Below are positions 16,401-28,745 of a stretch of DNA of 64,000 bases, piece by piece. The stretch is from Tribonema minus (lineage: Eukaryota > Sar > Xanthophyceae > Tribonematales > Tribonemataceae), in NCBI GenBank assembly GCA_017506865.1, contig JAFCMP010000089.1:1-64000 (forward strand), written 5' to 3'. The notes below the pieces were generated by a model. It saw nothing but the letters and a program-made list of their open reading frames with translations. It had not been told where the DNA came from and did no database searches. The translations under genes and the position numbers were made by a program. Numbering within the stretch: position 1 is the stretch's first letter; each line of letters begins with the position of its first letter.

Positions 16401-19400
16401 CAGTTGACAAAGACGTCAAGGCAATTGAGGCTCTGCATGAAGTTCATCCAGAAGTGCCCACGCTCACTGCATGCATCACTGATGCGAAGGTTGTTGCACG
16501 TCTCATCGACGAGAAACCTGACGTCACCACCATCTCGCCGCCCTGCACAGATTTTTCTGCGGAGGGCAAGAAGGTCGAGGGCGAAGCTGCCGAGTGCACG
16601 GTCCATGCCGCACGGCTCATCGTGCGGGCCAAGCTTCGGGTGGTGTTGTATGAGAATGTGCCAGGAGTGCTAGTGTCACGCGCGTTTGCACGCGCAGTAC
16701 GCATTCTCAAGTCGGCTGGTTACATGCTGTACATTGCCAAGTTAAAGGCTTCTGAGTTTGAAGTACCTTGCAGGAGGCAGAGGGTGTACATTGTCATAGT
16801 ACCAGCAGGGGTGGCCTCACGTGAGGCGCTCCAGAGGTTCGGTGCGGTAATAAATACCAAGCGTTTACAAAGCAGACCCACATCTGTTCGCTCTCGCTTG
16901 CGCTGCCCCGAACGCACATTCTTCTTGCAACCACGCAGTGCTCAGCACCCTGGTGTTTTGGATGCTGATGGCTTGTTGCCTAGCCCAGTGCGCAGACTGC
17001 CTGGTAGGCCCACTGCGAGTTATGTTGCACATGCAAAAGACGCTGGTCCAGTGGCATCTGCCCGCTTGCTGTCGCTTGCGGAAATGGCAGTGCTCATGAC
17101 TTATCATCATGAATTACCAGCGAGTGCATGCAGTAGTGATGTACGGCGTTACATTGCAGACTTGTTCATCCCAGAGATGGCATTTCACTTGTTCGTGGCA
17201 ATTGAGGCCTCGGGCCTGTGCACACTGCCAGAACAACAGGTACGTTTGCCGCGTAGGTCAGACTCTACGTTGAGGCATTCAGTTGACTGCCCGCCCCCGT
17301 CTTGGTTGGCTGGTCAGAGTGGTTCGCTGGTGCAGGCCGCTACCGCGGTACACGCAGCGCCCACGTCAAGTGCACACTGCTCAGCAGCAGTGGCGCGTAG
17401 CATACATGCAAAGGCGCATGATGCAGGGTATGCAGAGGTACCCATAATTCCGATGCGCAGTGCATGGGAAGAGCCAGAGGTAGACTTGGCTGTGGTGCAG
17501 CCCGGCATGGCTGACATCGTGGAAGTCGATGACTCTGACTCAGGGTCTGACTCTGAGTGGGACTCACAGTCAGTTATGAGCGTTTGCAGTAGCGCAGACG
17601 ACATGGACATTGACACAGAAATCAGTGCTCCACCCATTGCGGCCGCAGCGGCACGCAAGAAGCTCGGCGGCGGTACAGACCGCCTTGCCCCAGGTGAGTT
17701 GAAGGCAGCGCTCAGGCGCGCTGGCCTTGATGCTCAGTCTCTAGGCATATTAGACCATGTGCCAGGTGTCAGCAAGTTAGACACAGCCCCACCAGTGAGT
17801 GTGGCAGAGACAATTAAGAATCTCACAGAAGAGATCACAAAACCGAAGGAACCAGTCAAGTTACCTCATGTAGGCCTTGCAGTAGGGTCCCCTGAGCCTA
17901 GCTCGGTAGAGCGCTCCAAGTCGGAGGCTCCAGTGGAGTACATACGCCCAGTAGCCGGTGTTGTACCTCCAGGGCAGATGTTTGTGTCCGCGTCGTTACG
18001 CGTACAAAGCAACTCTCAGACGCCCAAAGAACTCTATGTGCGCGCCATGGTAGACTGCGGTGCGACCGTAACCATCATGGGCAAGCGCATTGCAGACAAG
18101 CTCCCCAACAGCTATGTATGTACACCTCAGCAAGGTGACTACACTGAGATCCTCTTGGCAGACGGCAAGACGTCGCTGCAGATCAGTGGTGTGGTCAATG
18201 CATGGCTGCGGTTTAAGAACAAGATGTTCTTGCACAAGTTCTATGTGGTGAACGCACCCATGGACGTACTCTTAGGTACGGATTTCTTTGCCCCGCATGG
18301 CTCAGTCATCTCGTATCACGGCGGTAGCCCAGCCTTCTTCCCAGGGGGACTAAAAGGTGTGGCCATACGCCCCATGCACGACAAGAATCGCGCAGACAAC
18401 GCGAACGCGCGTGCGGCAGCACTAGCCAGTTGCAAGGGCAATGGCAGCGCTGAGAGCACTGAGGCACCAGACAAGCCTCAGCAGTGCTCAGCTAGGATGG
18501 CATATAACACTGTACTGGCACCATCGTCGGAGACGATTGTGGAACTCACGCTGCTACCAAAGCCAAAGCGCGTGCAGCCCTATGAGGCATTGCTCATACC
18601 AGAAGAGACAGTGACTACAGAAATGATGAGAGGCAAAGGTGTTAAGGCAAATATCACCGCTCTCACCGTAAATGCCAGCGGCACGATATACGCTACATTG
18701 AGCAACACTTCAATGTACCCGGTTTACGTGCGCCGCAACACGTATTGGGGAAAAGTGACTCCAATTAAGGCTGATGATCTGCTAGAAGTGCAGACAGCTA
18801 CTCAGCAGGCTCTAGAAGCCAAACTGCTAGTAATAGCAGCCAAAAGGCACTCTGAAAATGCTAAGTTAGAGGCAGAATTAGCTGCTAGCATAGGCAAGAC
18901 TGCCAAAGAGGTTGCACAAGAAGTGCAACGGCTGGCAGACCTTAGCCAGCGCCACAATGACCAGCTAGAAAACTGCACGGATGCAGAGCTGGAGGAAATC
19001 CTTGTGAAAGATGGCAGGCTTGCGCCTCATTTGCAAGGAAGGGGGAAAGATGGGGTACTTTTAAAAACAAAAGCACTTGACATGCTAAAAAAGCACAGGA
19101 ATGTCTTTGCTAAGGACCCTAAAAACCCTCGAGTCACTCAGCATTTGAGATTGATGTTGACACTCAGACGGCCGAGCCGGTGGCGGACAAGGCACGCCAT
19201 TGGGCTTTCAAAGAAGCCGAGTACATCATGAAACAGATTCAGATGATGGCAAAGCGCCAACAGATTGAGCCATCAGCTAGTGCGTGGGCAAGCAACCCAG
19301 TACTAGTGGTTCAAGGCGACAAGATCCGCTTCTGCATAGACTTCAGGAAGTTGAATGCGGTCACGAAGCGTGATAGTCATGGCTTAGGCAACATGGATGA

Positions 19401-22400
19401 CATGATGCGGGCTGTGCAAGGTGCCAGGATTTTATCTTCGTTAGATCTGGCAGCGGGTTACCATCAGATCCCGCTGGCGAAGACGGCTAAGGCCAAGACG
19501 GCCTTCAGAGCCCCAGACGGCTCGTTGTGGCACTACAAGGTGGCGCCATTCGGGCTGGTGAACTTGCCAGCGCAGTTCACGAGATTGATGCACCAAGTGC
19601 TGGGAGATGCCTTAGGCTCCCACGCGCTAGTGTACATAAATGACGTGTTGGTGTATGGCACGGACATCGAGGAGCACATCGAGCAGTTAGATGATGTTCT
19701 TGGCCGCATAGGCGCGGCGGGCATGAGTGTATCTCGCCCAAAGTGTCAGCTGTTTCAAGCTGAAGTCAAGTTCCTAGGCCATATAGTTGGCGCCGCTGGA
19801 ACAAGACCAGACCCTGACAAGGTCAAGGCCATGCTTGACATGAGCCCCCCACTGAAAGGCGGGGTACCGGACAAGCAGTTGGTACAAGTGGTTATGGGAG
19901 TGTTTAACTATTACAGGCGATATGTACCCGACTTCGGGGCGATATCAGAGCCTATAGTAGCCCTGACCAAGAACAAAGCAGTCATGGTTTGGGGGTCTGC
20001 GCAAGAGCGGGCTTTCAAGCGGCTGAAGAGTGCCATGTGCGACAGTCGCATAGTGATGCACCCAGATTTCAGTTTGCCTTTCGTATTGTACACCGACGCC
20101 TCCAAGACGGCGACGGCAGGTGTGCTTACACAGTTCAGACCTGTGAGTGAGGTCGAAAGGGCAACAGCGGGACAGCCATATGCTCACACGGGCAGGCGCC
20201 GCATAGCTGAAGGCGAGGAGGTCAGAGAAGTAGTCGTTGGCTACTTCAGCAAGCTGAACTCTGAACCCGACGCGAAGTTAGGAGCGACGGCAGTAGAGTG
20301 TCTGGCAGTAGTGCTGGCGCTCAACCACTTCAGGCCTTACATTTGGGGTAACCCTGTTACAGTGGTCACAGATGCCGCTGCGCTCAGGTGGCTGTTGACG
20401 TTACAAGACTACAACGGCAAGCTACTAAGATGGGCCATGCGCATACAGGAGTATGACGTTACCATTCAGCACAGGCCTGGCAAAAGGAATGCCAATGCTG
20501 ATGCCCCATCCAGGCTGCCACAGCAGGCAGAGTTACATGCTGAGCGCTCTACGGAGCCAGCAGACGAACAGTGGCCAGACGCAGTCCCGAGCATGGACGC
20601 ACCGCCGTCAGGTGTGCGCTTTGCGGACGAGGCCACGAGAACGCACAAGGTGGCCGACGTGAACAGCTGTCGTGGGTACACGGCGGACGCACGTTACGGG
20701 CCAGCGTTCAAGTTCAACGAGGCCGTCGCCATATCAGGCGTAGTGGCCGCTAGGTTAGCCGCTCTGACAGCTGTGGAGCTAGCGCAGTTGTTGGACAGAA
20801 GGCTAGATGACTCCACGGTGGAGGAAGCTGAGGTTGATGAAGTTGAGATCAACACAGCGTATGCAGAGCCAGTCAATAAGTACACCGGCTCGTGGGAGCA
20901 TTCCCAAGCGCAGCGACTCTTAAGGCAGATCGCATGCGACAGGCGACGCAGCATCAGCTCAAAGAGGGCCAAGTGCAGCGTCACCACGGCTCAGCCGGCG
21001 GCAGACTCATTGGAAGAAGGAGAGATTCCAGAGGTAGAAGCTGCTGCTGATGCAGAAGAGGCAGACGAGCCATCGGATGGCGAAGCTGTTTTAGGCAAGC
21101 GCAAGAAGACGCTGCCAAGGCCAGAAGTAGTGCAGTTGCTGAAACGGGTGGCCGAGGGAGACTCGCCTGCCACGCCAGCAATGCTCAGCAGAGCCGCATT
21201 TCTTGAAGTTCAGAAAGCGGACGGTTTCTGTCAAGCAGTGAGCAAGATGCTCATTGAGGGTGACATACCCGAAGGCGCGGAGCTAGCCGCTCACGTCTTA
21301 GCACAGAGAGAGCAGTATACCATCGAGGAAGATGGCCTCTTAGTGCACAGTTCAACGAGCCACCCCAAGAGAGGTATGGTGTTGTTGCAGTGGGTCGTGC
21401 CAGTGGTGCTACGAACCCTAGTCATGCGTCTAGGGCATGATGACGCGAGCGCTATGCATTGCGGCATAGGCGCTACGCACACGCGTATATTCGAGAGGTA
21501 TTTCTGGCCTGGTATGGGCGCGGACATACGAACGTACGTGCAGAGCTGCATGACATGCCTCGAGCGCAAACGCGCCAGCTCCACTCAGTACAGACAGTGG
21601 TTAGCTGAGCCCGTGCGTATGTGGCAGCGGCTCAACATAGATATCACAGAGCCTGGTATACAGTCCACTGCAGGGCACAGATATGTCCTGACCATAGTGG
21701 AAGCAAGGTCCGGCTTCGTGTGGCTCTCGGCCATGCACGGCCAGGGAACGCGCGATGTTACCCCGCACCTCATGACAGTGTTCCTTGAGATTGGCGCGCT
21801 AGTGGAGGAGCTGTGCTCTGACAAGGGCAAGGTCTTCCTAGGCAATGTGGTCACAGACCTTTGCAAAGCGTTCAAAGTGAAACGCATAGAAACCAGTGCC
21901 TACCACCCCCAGACCAATGGTGTGGCGGAGCACGCAAATGGTCGTGCCAAGAAGGCACTAGCATCCTGGGTCAGCGCTCAACAGACCAACTGGCACGAGG
22001 GCTTAGAGCTTGTGCAGTTCGTGCTGAGGACAACGCCCAGAGGTGAAACAGGTTTAACACCCTTTTTCTGTGTGTACGGTCGGGAAGCTTCACTGCCACA
22101 TGATGCATTTATGCACGAGGATGGCAGCAGGAAGTTGGACCTACACGAAGAGATTGAGCACAAGTTAGATATGCTTGAGCTTGCAGACAAAGTGGTGTCA
22201 AAGGCGCTGCAAGTGCGCGCCCAGAAGATCACCAAGCGCAATGAAGCTATTAAGCGCGCGGTGAAGTTCGCCGTCGGTGACTATGTCATGATACGGCTAC
22301 CCAGGCAAAGAGACAGGTCGGCTGCTCTTGATGCCAGGTATGTGGGGCCTTGGCAGATCGAGGCTCGCACAGGCGAATCAGGCCTCTCATTCATCTGCAG

Positions 22401-23400
22401 GATGATGGGCAGAAGAGTTAGACACACCACAGCTCATGTTGAGAACATGAAGCCCTTCCACATGAGGCCTAGTGCCATGTTGGAGCCAGGTGTGCACGCC
22501 ATGCTAAGCCCCCGACAGGTGGAGGAGCTAGCAGATGGTGAGAAGTTATACAGAGTTCTGGACCGCCAAGCGGGCCCCAATGGCTCGTGGCAGTACAAAT
22601 GGCAGTCCATAGATGGCAAGTCACATGCGTGGGTGTCAGAGGATGACATGCTGCAAGAAGTGACGCCATGGACCTTAGACGCTTTTCACGCGCTCTATGA
22701 GCTGCGCAACGAAGGAAGGTTGCCGGCATATGCCATCAGGCCCACACCTAAGGAGGATGCTGGCATGCGCCGAGAGAGCGCGCTGCAACTCTATCCCATC
22801 GGCACGGCGCTGGTCAGGGAGCACAGAACGGTAGTGGGCGGCCCGATCACTTACGTGTGGGGGGCCGTTAAGAACTTTGTGTCACCATACTGGAGGATCA
22901 GATATGAGGATGGTGAGTGGGAACAGATGGCCCGTACACAGGTCAAGTCTTCCATACAGTTGGCAGAGGCAGTGCGTGACAAAGCCAAGAGGTTGCAGGC
23001 GCGAAGCGCGCCGGACAGCGCGAGTAGTGCAAGTCCCAACTCTCAGGTCACGCGAGGTCTGCCATCTTCCCAAACTAGTTCTGAGGCAAGCTCAGCCCAA
23101 GATTCTGCTCAGCCGCAGATCTCGCTGGTAAGGCTGCCCAAACTGCCATCTGATTTCGGATCAGACTTTGAGGGTGAAGTGATCTGGTATCACTTTCCGA
23201 CAGGCTGGAGCCGCGGCGTCCTGGGTGAGTTTTACCCCGCCAGGTCGCAGTTCACGTTTGATGTACTATTCGACGGTGAGAAGACTGTCAGGCGTATGCG
23301 CTTACGTCCGGGTGACTACCGCACGCCAAAAGACAGCCCATACTCATCATGGAACGTGCTCGCCGCTCGCAGTATATCCTCAGAGGAGAGTGCGAAGTAG
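13404..23400 (+). pseudogene. Gag-DNMT-Pol polyprotein of copy 2, broken by two frameshifts and an RT active-site change
   Basis: Three open segments replace the single ORF of copy 1. The first runs from the ATG at 13404 to about 15757, where a C run has 7 C instead of 8. The second carries the zinc finger, the whole methyltransferase (catalytic Cys codon 16544-16546) and the protease, to about 19146, where one T of a T run is lost. The third carries reverse transcriptase to the stop at 23398-23400. The reverse transcriptase box reads YIND instead of YIDD (codon 19639-19641, GAT to AAT), removing a metal-binding aspartate, so this copy should be dead for autonomous reverse transcription even apart from the frameshifts. 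A 3-nt deletion near 17681 is in frame. Integrase catalytic residues are kept. The frameshifts lie in homopolymers, so sequencing error is possible; the YIND change is not so explained. Confidence 0.9.
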
Positions 23401-23642
23401 TTGTGGGGACTCAAGTTGAGTCAAAGCTGAGGCCGGCGACTCCCTTTTCCTGCAGAGAGGATTTCCCTGACTAGCAGGTTTGCCTCCCAGGTTTTTAATG
23501 GGGTTTCCAACCAGTTCTATATTGGCCTCCATGCTTAGTAGTGCACTTAGTGCGAGCATGCTGCAACTACACTAGGGACCGCGATCTGCTGCTTCGAGTT
23601 CAAGTCCGCATCGAGGGCGATGCTCAGCAAAGAAGGGGGATC

Positions 23643-24055
23643 TGATACGGCTTGGGGGTGTATTCAGACAGTTACAGGCAGTTACACCTCACAGGTTGGC
23701 ACAGGTCTCAGTAGACCTGTGTAGTCGGTGTAGACCTTGACATGTGATTGAGAGCTGGCCTGACCTTAGTTGAAGGCAGGTGCAACTAGTTGGGTCACAT
23801 GCCAAAGGGCACATCAAAGTATCATGCACAGCATCAGAACCTCCCCTGCAAGCAGCAAGCCCGAACCTTGCTGTGCCAGCCATCGTCCAGCCCCAAGCCT
23901 TCCGTCTCTCAGCAGCAGAATAAAATATCCGGTAAGCGCATCGCGTTTCCTTTCGCATAACATTTCATTTGAGTTCTCTGAAGCGTGTCTACTTGTTTTG
24001 CTCTTCCAGCTTGCTTGTTTGCATTCATGACAGCATCACAAGGTAAGCCGCTTCA
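23643..24055 (+). repeat. LTR shared by copies 2 and 3 (413 bp)
   Basis: Right LTR of copy 2, followed immediately by primer binding site and leader of copy 3, so the same LTR serves as 3' LTR of one element and 5' LTR of the next. AATAAA at 23919-23924. Confidence 0.93.
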
Positions 24056-27000
24056 ATTTGGCACCCGAAGACAGTCCTTACCTCGTGCTAACCCCGCCCG
24101 CAAGGGCAGCAGCGTGGTGATCGCTGTTCAATGTATCACTGCTCGAATCGTGTCAAAGCCTTTCGAGGACCCAGATTACGTAAAGCGATACGTAAAGAAC
24201 AGCCGTGGGAAGCGACTTAAACGTTAATCACGCTAGGTTCCTGCACTAGAATGCTTATGACGGGGCGGCGTAGTGGTGCACCGCTACGTCGTGACCCGCC
24301 CCCTTGATGTCAACGACGCAGTGCGTGCTGCACGGGTCTGAGCAGCAATGAACATGCAACTTCATTTAGCTGGCCTTATTCTGCGGCTCATCTGTGGTTG
24401 ATGAACGTGGTCACGTGGACCCATACAGGGCATCGAGGGTAGACCCGTGCGGTAGCGCGCTGTGTACACCAGCTTGCGCGCCGTACACTATCACGTCACG
24501 AACGCACCAGAGTCTCCCGGGAGAACGCGCGGAGATCCTTTAGGGGGGGACACGTGATAGCTTGTGTATCAGAAGTCACAGAAACGGTAGTGACTTGTCA
24601 TAGACAGTGTTAAGTGGTTGCACTCGAGAAGTCTCGAGAATAAGCGCACAAAGGGGCATGCGCTGCCACTTTTCTGGCTGTAACGGTTGCCTATGACTAG
24701 AATAAAAACCCTACCGCATGCTCTTCCTTAGTAATTTGCTCTAAAGCTGATATGACTAGCTTTTTGCAAAGAAGGGGGAGAGGAGTCTAGCTTAAGAGCA
24801 AAGCGATGCAATTTTGCTTCATGATTGTACGGCCGCAATTGTGTTGCAGAATTGACAACGCGGTCGATCTGTACAACTGCTATGTCAAACTGGCTGGCTT
24901 GCAGTTCAGAGTGCCCTAGTAGCATCAGACCTCGTGCAGAGGCGTGCGGGGCATAGACGGCTCGTGCGCTGACAATTTAAAATCATGGTTTTGTCGTCGC
25001 ACTCAGCTTCATGCGCGTGAATCGTGTGCAGGATACACCATAAATGGTCAAGACTGACCATGGCTCCAAGAAGCCAACGAGTGGGTCAAGCCGCAGCGGA
25101 GGTGTTAGTGGCGGTGCTAGGCCTGCTGGCAGCACTGCTGCTAAGAGCAACAAGGGCGGTCAGCGCTCCGCTACGCGCCCCGCGCCAAGCTCGGGTGACA
25201 AGCCGTCGAGCCCCCCTCCCCGGCCCGCGGCAGCGTCCGCACAACCCAGCCAGGTCGGTGCCAGCGCGCCCGACACGTCTGCCTCGGTACGGTCCACAGA
25301 ATCAGTAGTCACTGGTGCCGCACCTCCTTTTATACGTAATTTCGCTGAGTCCAGCGACGAGCCCGGCGGTGGCGGCTCAGAAGCCGAAGCCATAGTGGCA
25401 AGGCAGTTACGTTTGAGGCAGAAAAGAGAACAGCTTGCAGCAATGGGCATTATGCTTAGCGAAGCCCAGGTAGCAGAAGGCGAAGAAGCTTTTGCACATG
25501 CAGCTGTTGAGAAAAAACTCGCACCAACGAAAAGCCCACGCAAGACACCGCGTGCAGCTGCAACAACCGCGCCAGTTGTGCCGGTAGCCGCGCCAGCTGT
25601 GCCGGCAGCGCCCGCGAAGTCTGCGGCGCCAGCACCTGCAAAGTCCACAGTGCCAGTTGCAGCACTGGTTGCGCCCACGGTGGCCCCACCTAAGGTCGCG
25701 CGCAGTCAGCCGGCCAAGACGTCGGTTACGCGCGGTGCACGGGCCCCAGTTGCGGCGCCTGAAGTAGCACCGGCGGCTCCGACGCCTCAGAGCTCCAAGC
25801 CGTCAGCTAGGCTAGTGGCTCCCACATACTATACTGCACCAGCGAGGGCCCCTGAAGCCTCAGATAAATCGCCTGTGACGCAGCCGCGTCGGGGTGCAAG
25901 TGGTAAGGCGCGGCGTGTGCCAGTTGTGCCACGTAGCGTGCCAGTCGTGCAAAGTGCGCCAGTTGTGCCACGTAGCGCGCCCGTCATACCGCGAAAGCCA
26001 GTTGAGCAACAAGCGGCAGAGCGACGGAGGGCAGTTAGGCAACTGCTCGAGTCTTCTGAGTCATCTGGTGATGAGGGTGGTGTGCCCTTTGATCCTGAGG
26101 GCACAGATGAGGCTTATGACCAGTGGCGTGAGGGCATCGAAGCTCGCGTCGAGGCACATCAGCGAGCTGCCAAGGCCGCCAAAACGGCTGCAACGTTCGC
26201 CGAAATTCACGAGCGTGCCCTTTACGAACGCCTTGGCGAGCTCCAGCTTCGCGTCACCAGAGCTCCTAGTGAGAGCAAGAACATGGTGAAGAACTCACTG
26301 CTGCCGATGGCGCGGACGTTCGCTGCGGAGCAGGCCGAAGAGGTGCGCAAGCATAATGTTGCACTTCTGGAAAAACGTGGTCATGACTTCAAAGCTAGCC
26401 AGTTCGGCGAGCTGCTGACCATAGGTGAACACCGTAAGCGGTCCAATAGTTGGCATCGCTTCGCCTTCGGCACAGGCGACGGTGAGGAGGCGGAACTCTG
26501 GCGAATGCTAAGGGAGTTCGAGAACACGCCTCTGGTCACCGAGGAGGCGCGCCTAGCTGCGGACACTTACCCGCGCAGCCTGGTGACGCACCCGTTCCTC
26601 AACACTGACGGGCACTCCGACACGTCGGACGACGACGCAGCCGGCGCAGCTGCGAGTCCGCGTGAAGATGGCGCAGTGGCCGGCGTAGCCACCAGCGCAT
26701 CGGCTCTAGGTGAGAGCATTAGGACTGCGGGGGCAGTAGAACCCTCGTACTCCTCAGTTGCCATGACGGCGCGGAAACCAAAAGTTGACTTGAGGGGTTT
26801 CGGCGGCACTGGCGTCGTCATTGTAACGCAAGTAGGCAGGCTTGAAGCTTCCATTAGAGCTTTTGAGCGTAGCTGCGACACGCGTGGCGTGCCCAAGTCG
26901 GCCTACTCAGAAGCGCTGTTGCAGAGTCTGACCAAGAGTCAGTACGCTGATCTGACCAGCGCAGTCACCAATGAGCGCACGGGAATGCTAGAAACTCGTG

Positions 27001-27260
27001 CGTTTAGTGATTTGTCTTATGAGCAGATGGTGCAATGCCTTACGGCAGCGTACGATAGCACATCTGCCAGGCAAATAGCACTTCAAAAGTATCATGAACT
27101 CACGCGTACCTCCGGTACCAGCCCCGAAGTGTGGGGCAGGGAGGTAGTTGCAGCCGCGCACGACGCCGGCTGCGCGGACAACCAGCAAATTGTTCGTATG
27201 AAGTTCGTTCATGAACTGCCATTATGCTGCCGTCAAGAAGTAAACGGCATGTATGAGACC
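23643..27260 (+). mobile_element. Same LTR retrotransposon, copy 3, truncated in gag
   Basis: LTR, primer binding site (24059), leader and the first 739 codons of gag are present. Similarity to copies 1 and 2 stops abruptly at 27260, after a GTATGAGACC that the other copies continue as TGGGATC. Everything to the right belongs to the proteasome/zinc-repeat array. No target-site duplication or terminal structure is seen, so deletion or recombination rather than normal integration made this end. Confidence 0.92.
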
Positions 27261-27545
27261 CGTGGCAGTTTGTCCATGACTTTGCTCCCACGCAATCATC
27301 AAGTACGCAGATGCGTTTGCAGCGATGACGTGGTCATGGCAATTGGTGTGTGGCCATTCAGCGATGAACTAGGCGGCGCGCGACGTCGTATGCATGGTGG
27401 CCGCCATACGCTGCATGGCGCGCCGTGCACTGCCTCGCCAAGTGCCAACCCTAACCCTAACCCTAAGCGTTACATGCATCACTACCGCGGCAGTCAGCAT
27501 TGCGGCATAGCGCCTTGTGCCAGGCGCGCCAGCTGCAGCTGTTGA
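25044..27545 (+). pseudogene. Truncated Gag of copy 3 fused in frame to array sequence
   Basis: The ATG at 25044 corresponds to the polyprotein start. The first 739 residues match Gag of copies 1 and 2 up to MYET, then about 94 codons of unrelated array sequence, including the telomere-like repeat block, are read before a stop at 27543-27545. It ends inside the capsid-like part and lacks zinc finger, methyltransferase and Pol. The fused tail is accidental reading of non-coding DNA. Confidence 0.85.
27449..27466. repeat. Interstitial telomere-like block, three CCCTAA
   Basis: Three perfect CCCTAA units. A related block is at 42236-42252, and TTAGGG-type versions are near 34118-34135 and 50254-50268. 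Degenerate CCCTAA stretches are near 34230-34256, 41215-41247, 42066-42080 and 59285-59303. They fall at the same relative places in the array units, so they were copied with the units. Confidence 0.8.
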
Positions 27546-27709
27546 GCCTTTGTAGTGTGTCAAATTTTCCGTGCTTGTGCGTGCGTAGCTGTTTTGCAAC
27601 GATGCGTCGCAATCAAGTACTACATGCCTCTGGCCACGTGGTGCGTCATGGTTGGGACGCTGACCAGATGCGTGCTGCCGTCGCTTCCGCCCCCCCCTTC
27701 GCCCCGCAG

Positions 27710-27763
27710 CAAGAACTTCACCCTGCTGGAGGCTGAGGCATTTGGGTTCAGACGCTCGAACAG
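27710..27763 (+). pseudogene. Proteasome alpha-5-like exon B, copy 1 (frameshifted)
   Basis: Acceptor CCCCGCAG and donor CAG/GTAAGA frame a 54-nt exon; intact copies are 55 nt. It begins (S)KNFTLLEAEA and then loses frame by one deleted base. Exon B corresponds to the helix just before the VMEE motif of PSMA5. Confidence 0.8.
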
Positions 27764-28634
27764 GTAAGATGTACGGCAATTCGCTATGACAGCGACACTT
27801 CACTACATATCTAGCTTACTCCCGTTTGTGTACTTTGTGTACAAAAAACAAGGACCTCATTCCACTGAGCATGCTCACACTTGATGACAGCAAATGCGGC
27901 ACCTCATTACACACCTAGCGTGACCCCCCATGTATGCTCTCGCTGAGGTGTATGCTAACCGCGTACATACTTCAAGGTGTACTTGAAGATGTTTGTTCCA
28001 TTCAGGGCGGCAAGCGCGGTCGCACTTGATGGCATTCAGCGCAGTGCTGCGGTCATGACCTGGCTGCAGCATGATGACTTGGCGCCCACGCATTCAAGGG
28101 CGCAGACATGTTTTAAATGACGTGGTCATGGCAGTTGGCGCGTCTCGCTTCAAGTTTTAGCTGCGCTGTGGCAGTCGATCTCGACCGCTGAGCACTGTTG
28201 CTGTCAAAGCCTGGGTGCCGCAGGGGAGAGGCTAGGCCGTGACAAGGCGTGGTCGGGCTTGCGCGAGCCTAGCAAAGTTTGTGGCCACGGTACAAGATGA
28301 GCGCTAGTGCTGACAGTGTGCCACTGTCTCCATGGCTCCTGACCTTGACGCCCGCTCAACGCTCCGTTGCCTGTGCTCGGTGTCAAAGAGAACTGCAGCA
28401 AGCTGGGCACACCATTGGCATCACTACATAGCAGTGTGGAGAACGAGTGTTTGTTTACTTAAGTGCTGCTGCTGCGCATTCCGCGCATGTCTCGACGACA
28501 AGGTCGGAAGGGACCATCCTGCATGCGAGTGCCTGGTAACACAGATGTCATGATGATGGCTGGTGGAGTTTGAGAAAGAACTGACCGATTGAGCGCTGCT
28601 GCCGCTGCCCCCGCCCCTTGTCCCCCCCCCCCCG

Positions 28635-28745
28635 GTCATGGAGTATAGGATCAGCAAAAACAATGTGGAGGTAGCAAGTGTCACCAAGGACGGCTACAAG
28701 GTGTACGATGCGGCCATGCTGCAGACCCTCATTGACAGGCTCTAG
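28635..28745 (+). pseudogene. Proteasome alpha-5-like exon C, copy 1 (terminal exon, frame open, acceptor lost)
   Basis: 36 codons and a TAG: it reads VMEYRISKNNVEVAS, then KVYDAAMLQTLIDRL and stop. This matches the C-terminal end of proteasome subunit alpha type-5, where VMEEK(L/I), a short strand and a helix ending near RL are typical. The frame is intact, but the upstream poly-C run ends CCGG rather than CAGG, so the 3' splice site is missing. Of the copies it is the best preserved protein remnant of this exon. Confidence 0.85.

Larger units (their letters stand above)
12003..24055 (+). mobile_element. Same LTR retrotransposon, copy 2, full length with two LTRs
   Basis: Complete element of 12,053 bp: 5' LTR 12003-12415, primer binding site at 12419, leader, disrupted polyprotein (13404-23400), polypurine tract 23629-23640 and 3' LTR 23643-24055. 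I find one difference between the LTRs (G at 12182, T at 23822), so insertion is very recent. Copies 1 and 2 are nearly identical except for a diverged patch in integrase and a more variable 3' coding part. Confidence 0.94.

Noticed and set aside
27449-27466. A true chromosome end
   Set aside because: Only three telomere-like units, flanked on both sides by kilobases of other sequence.
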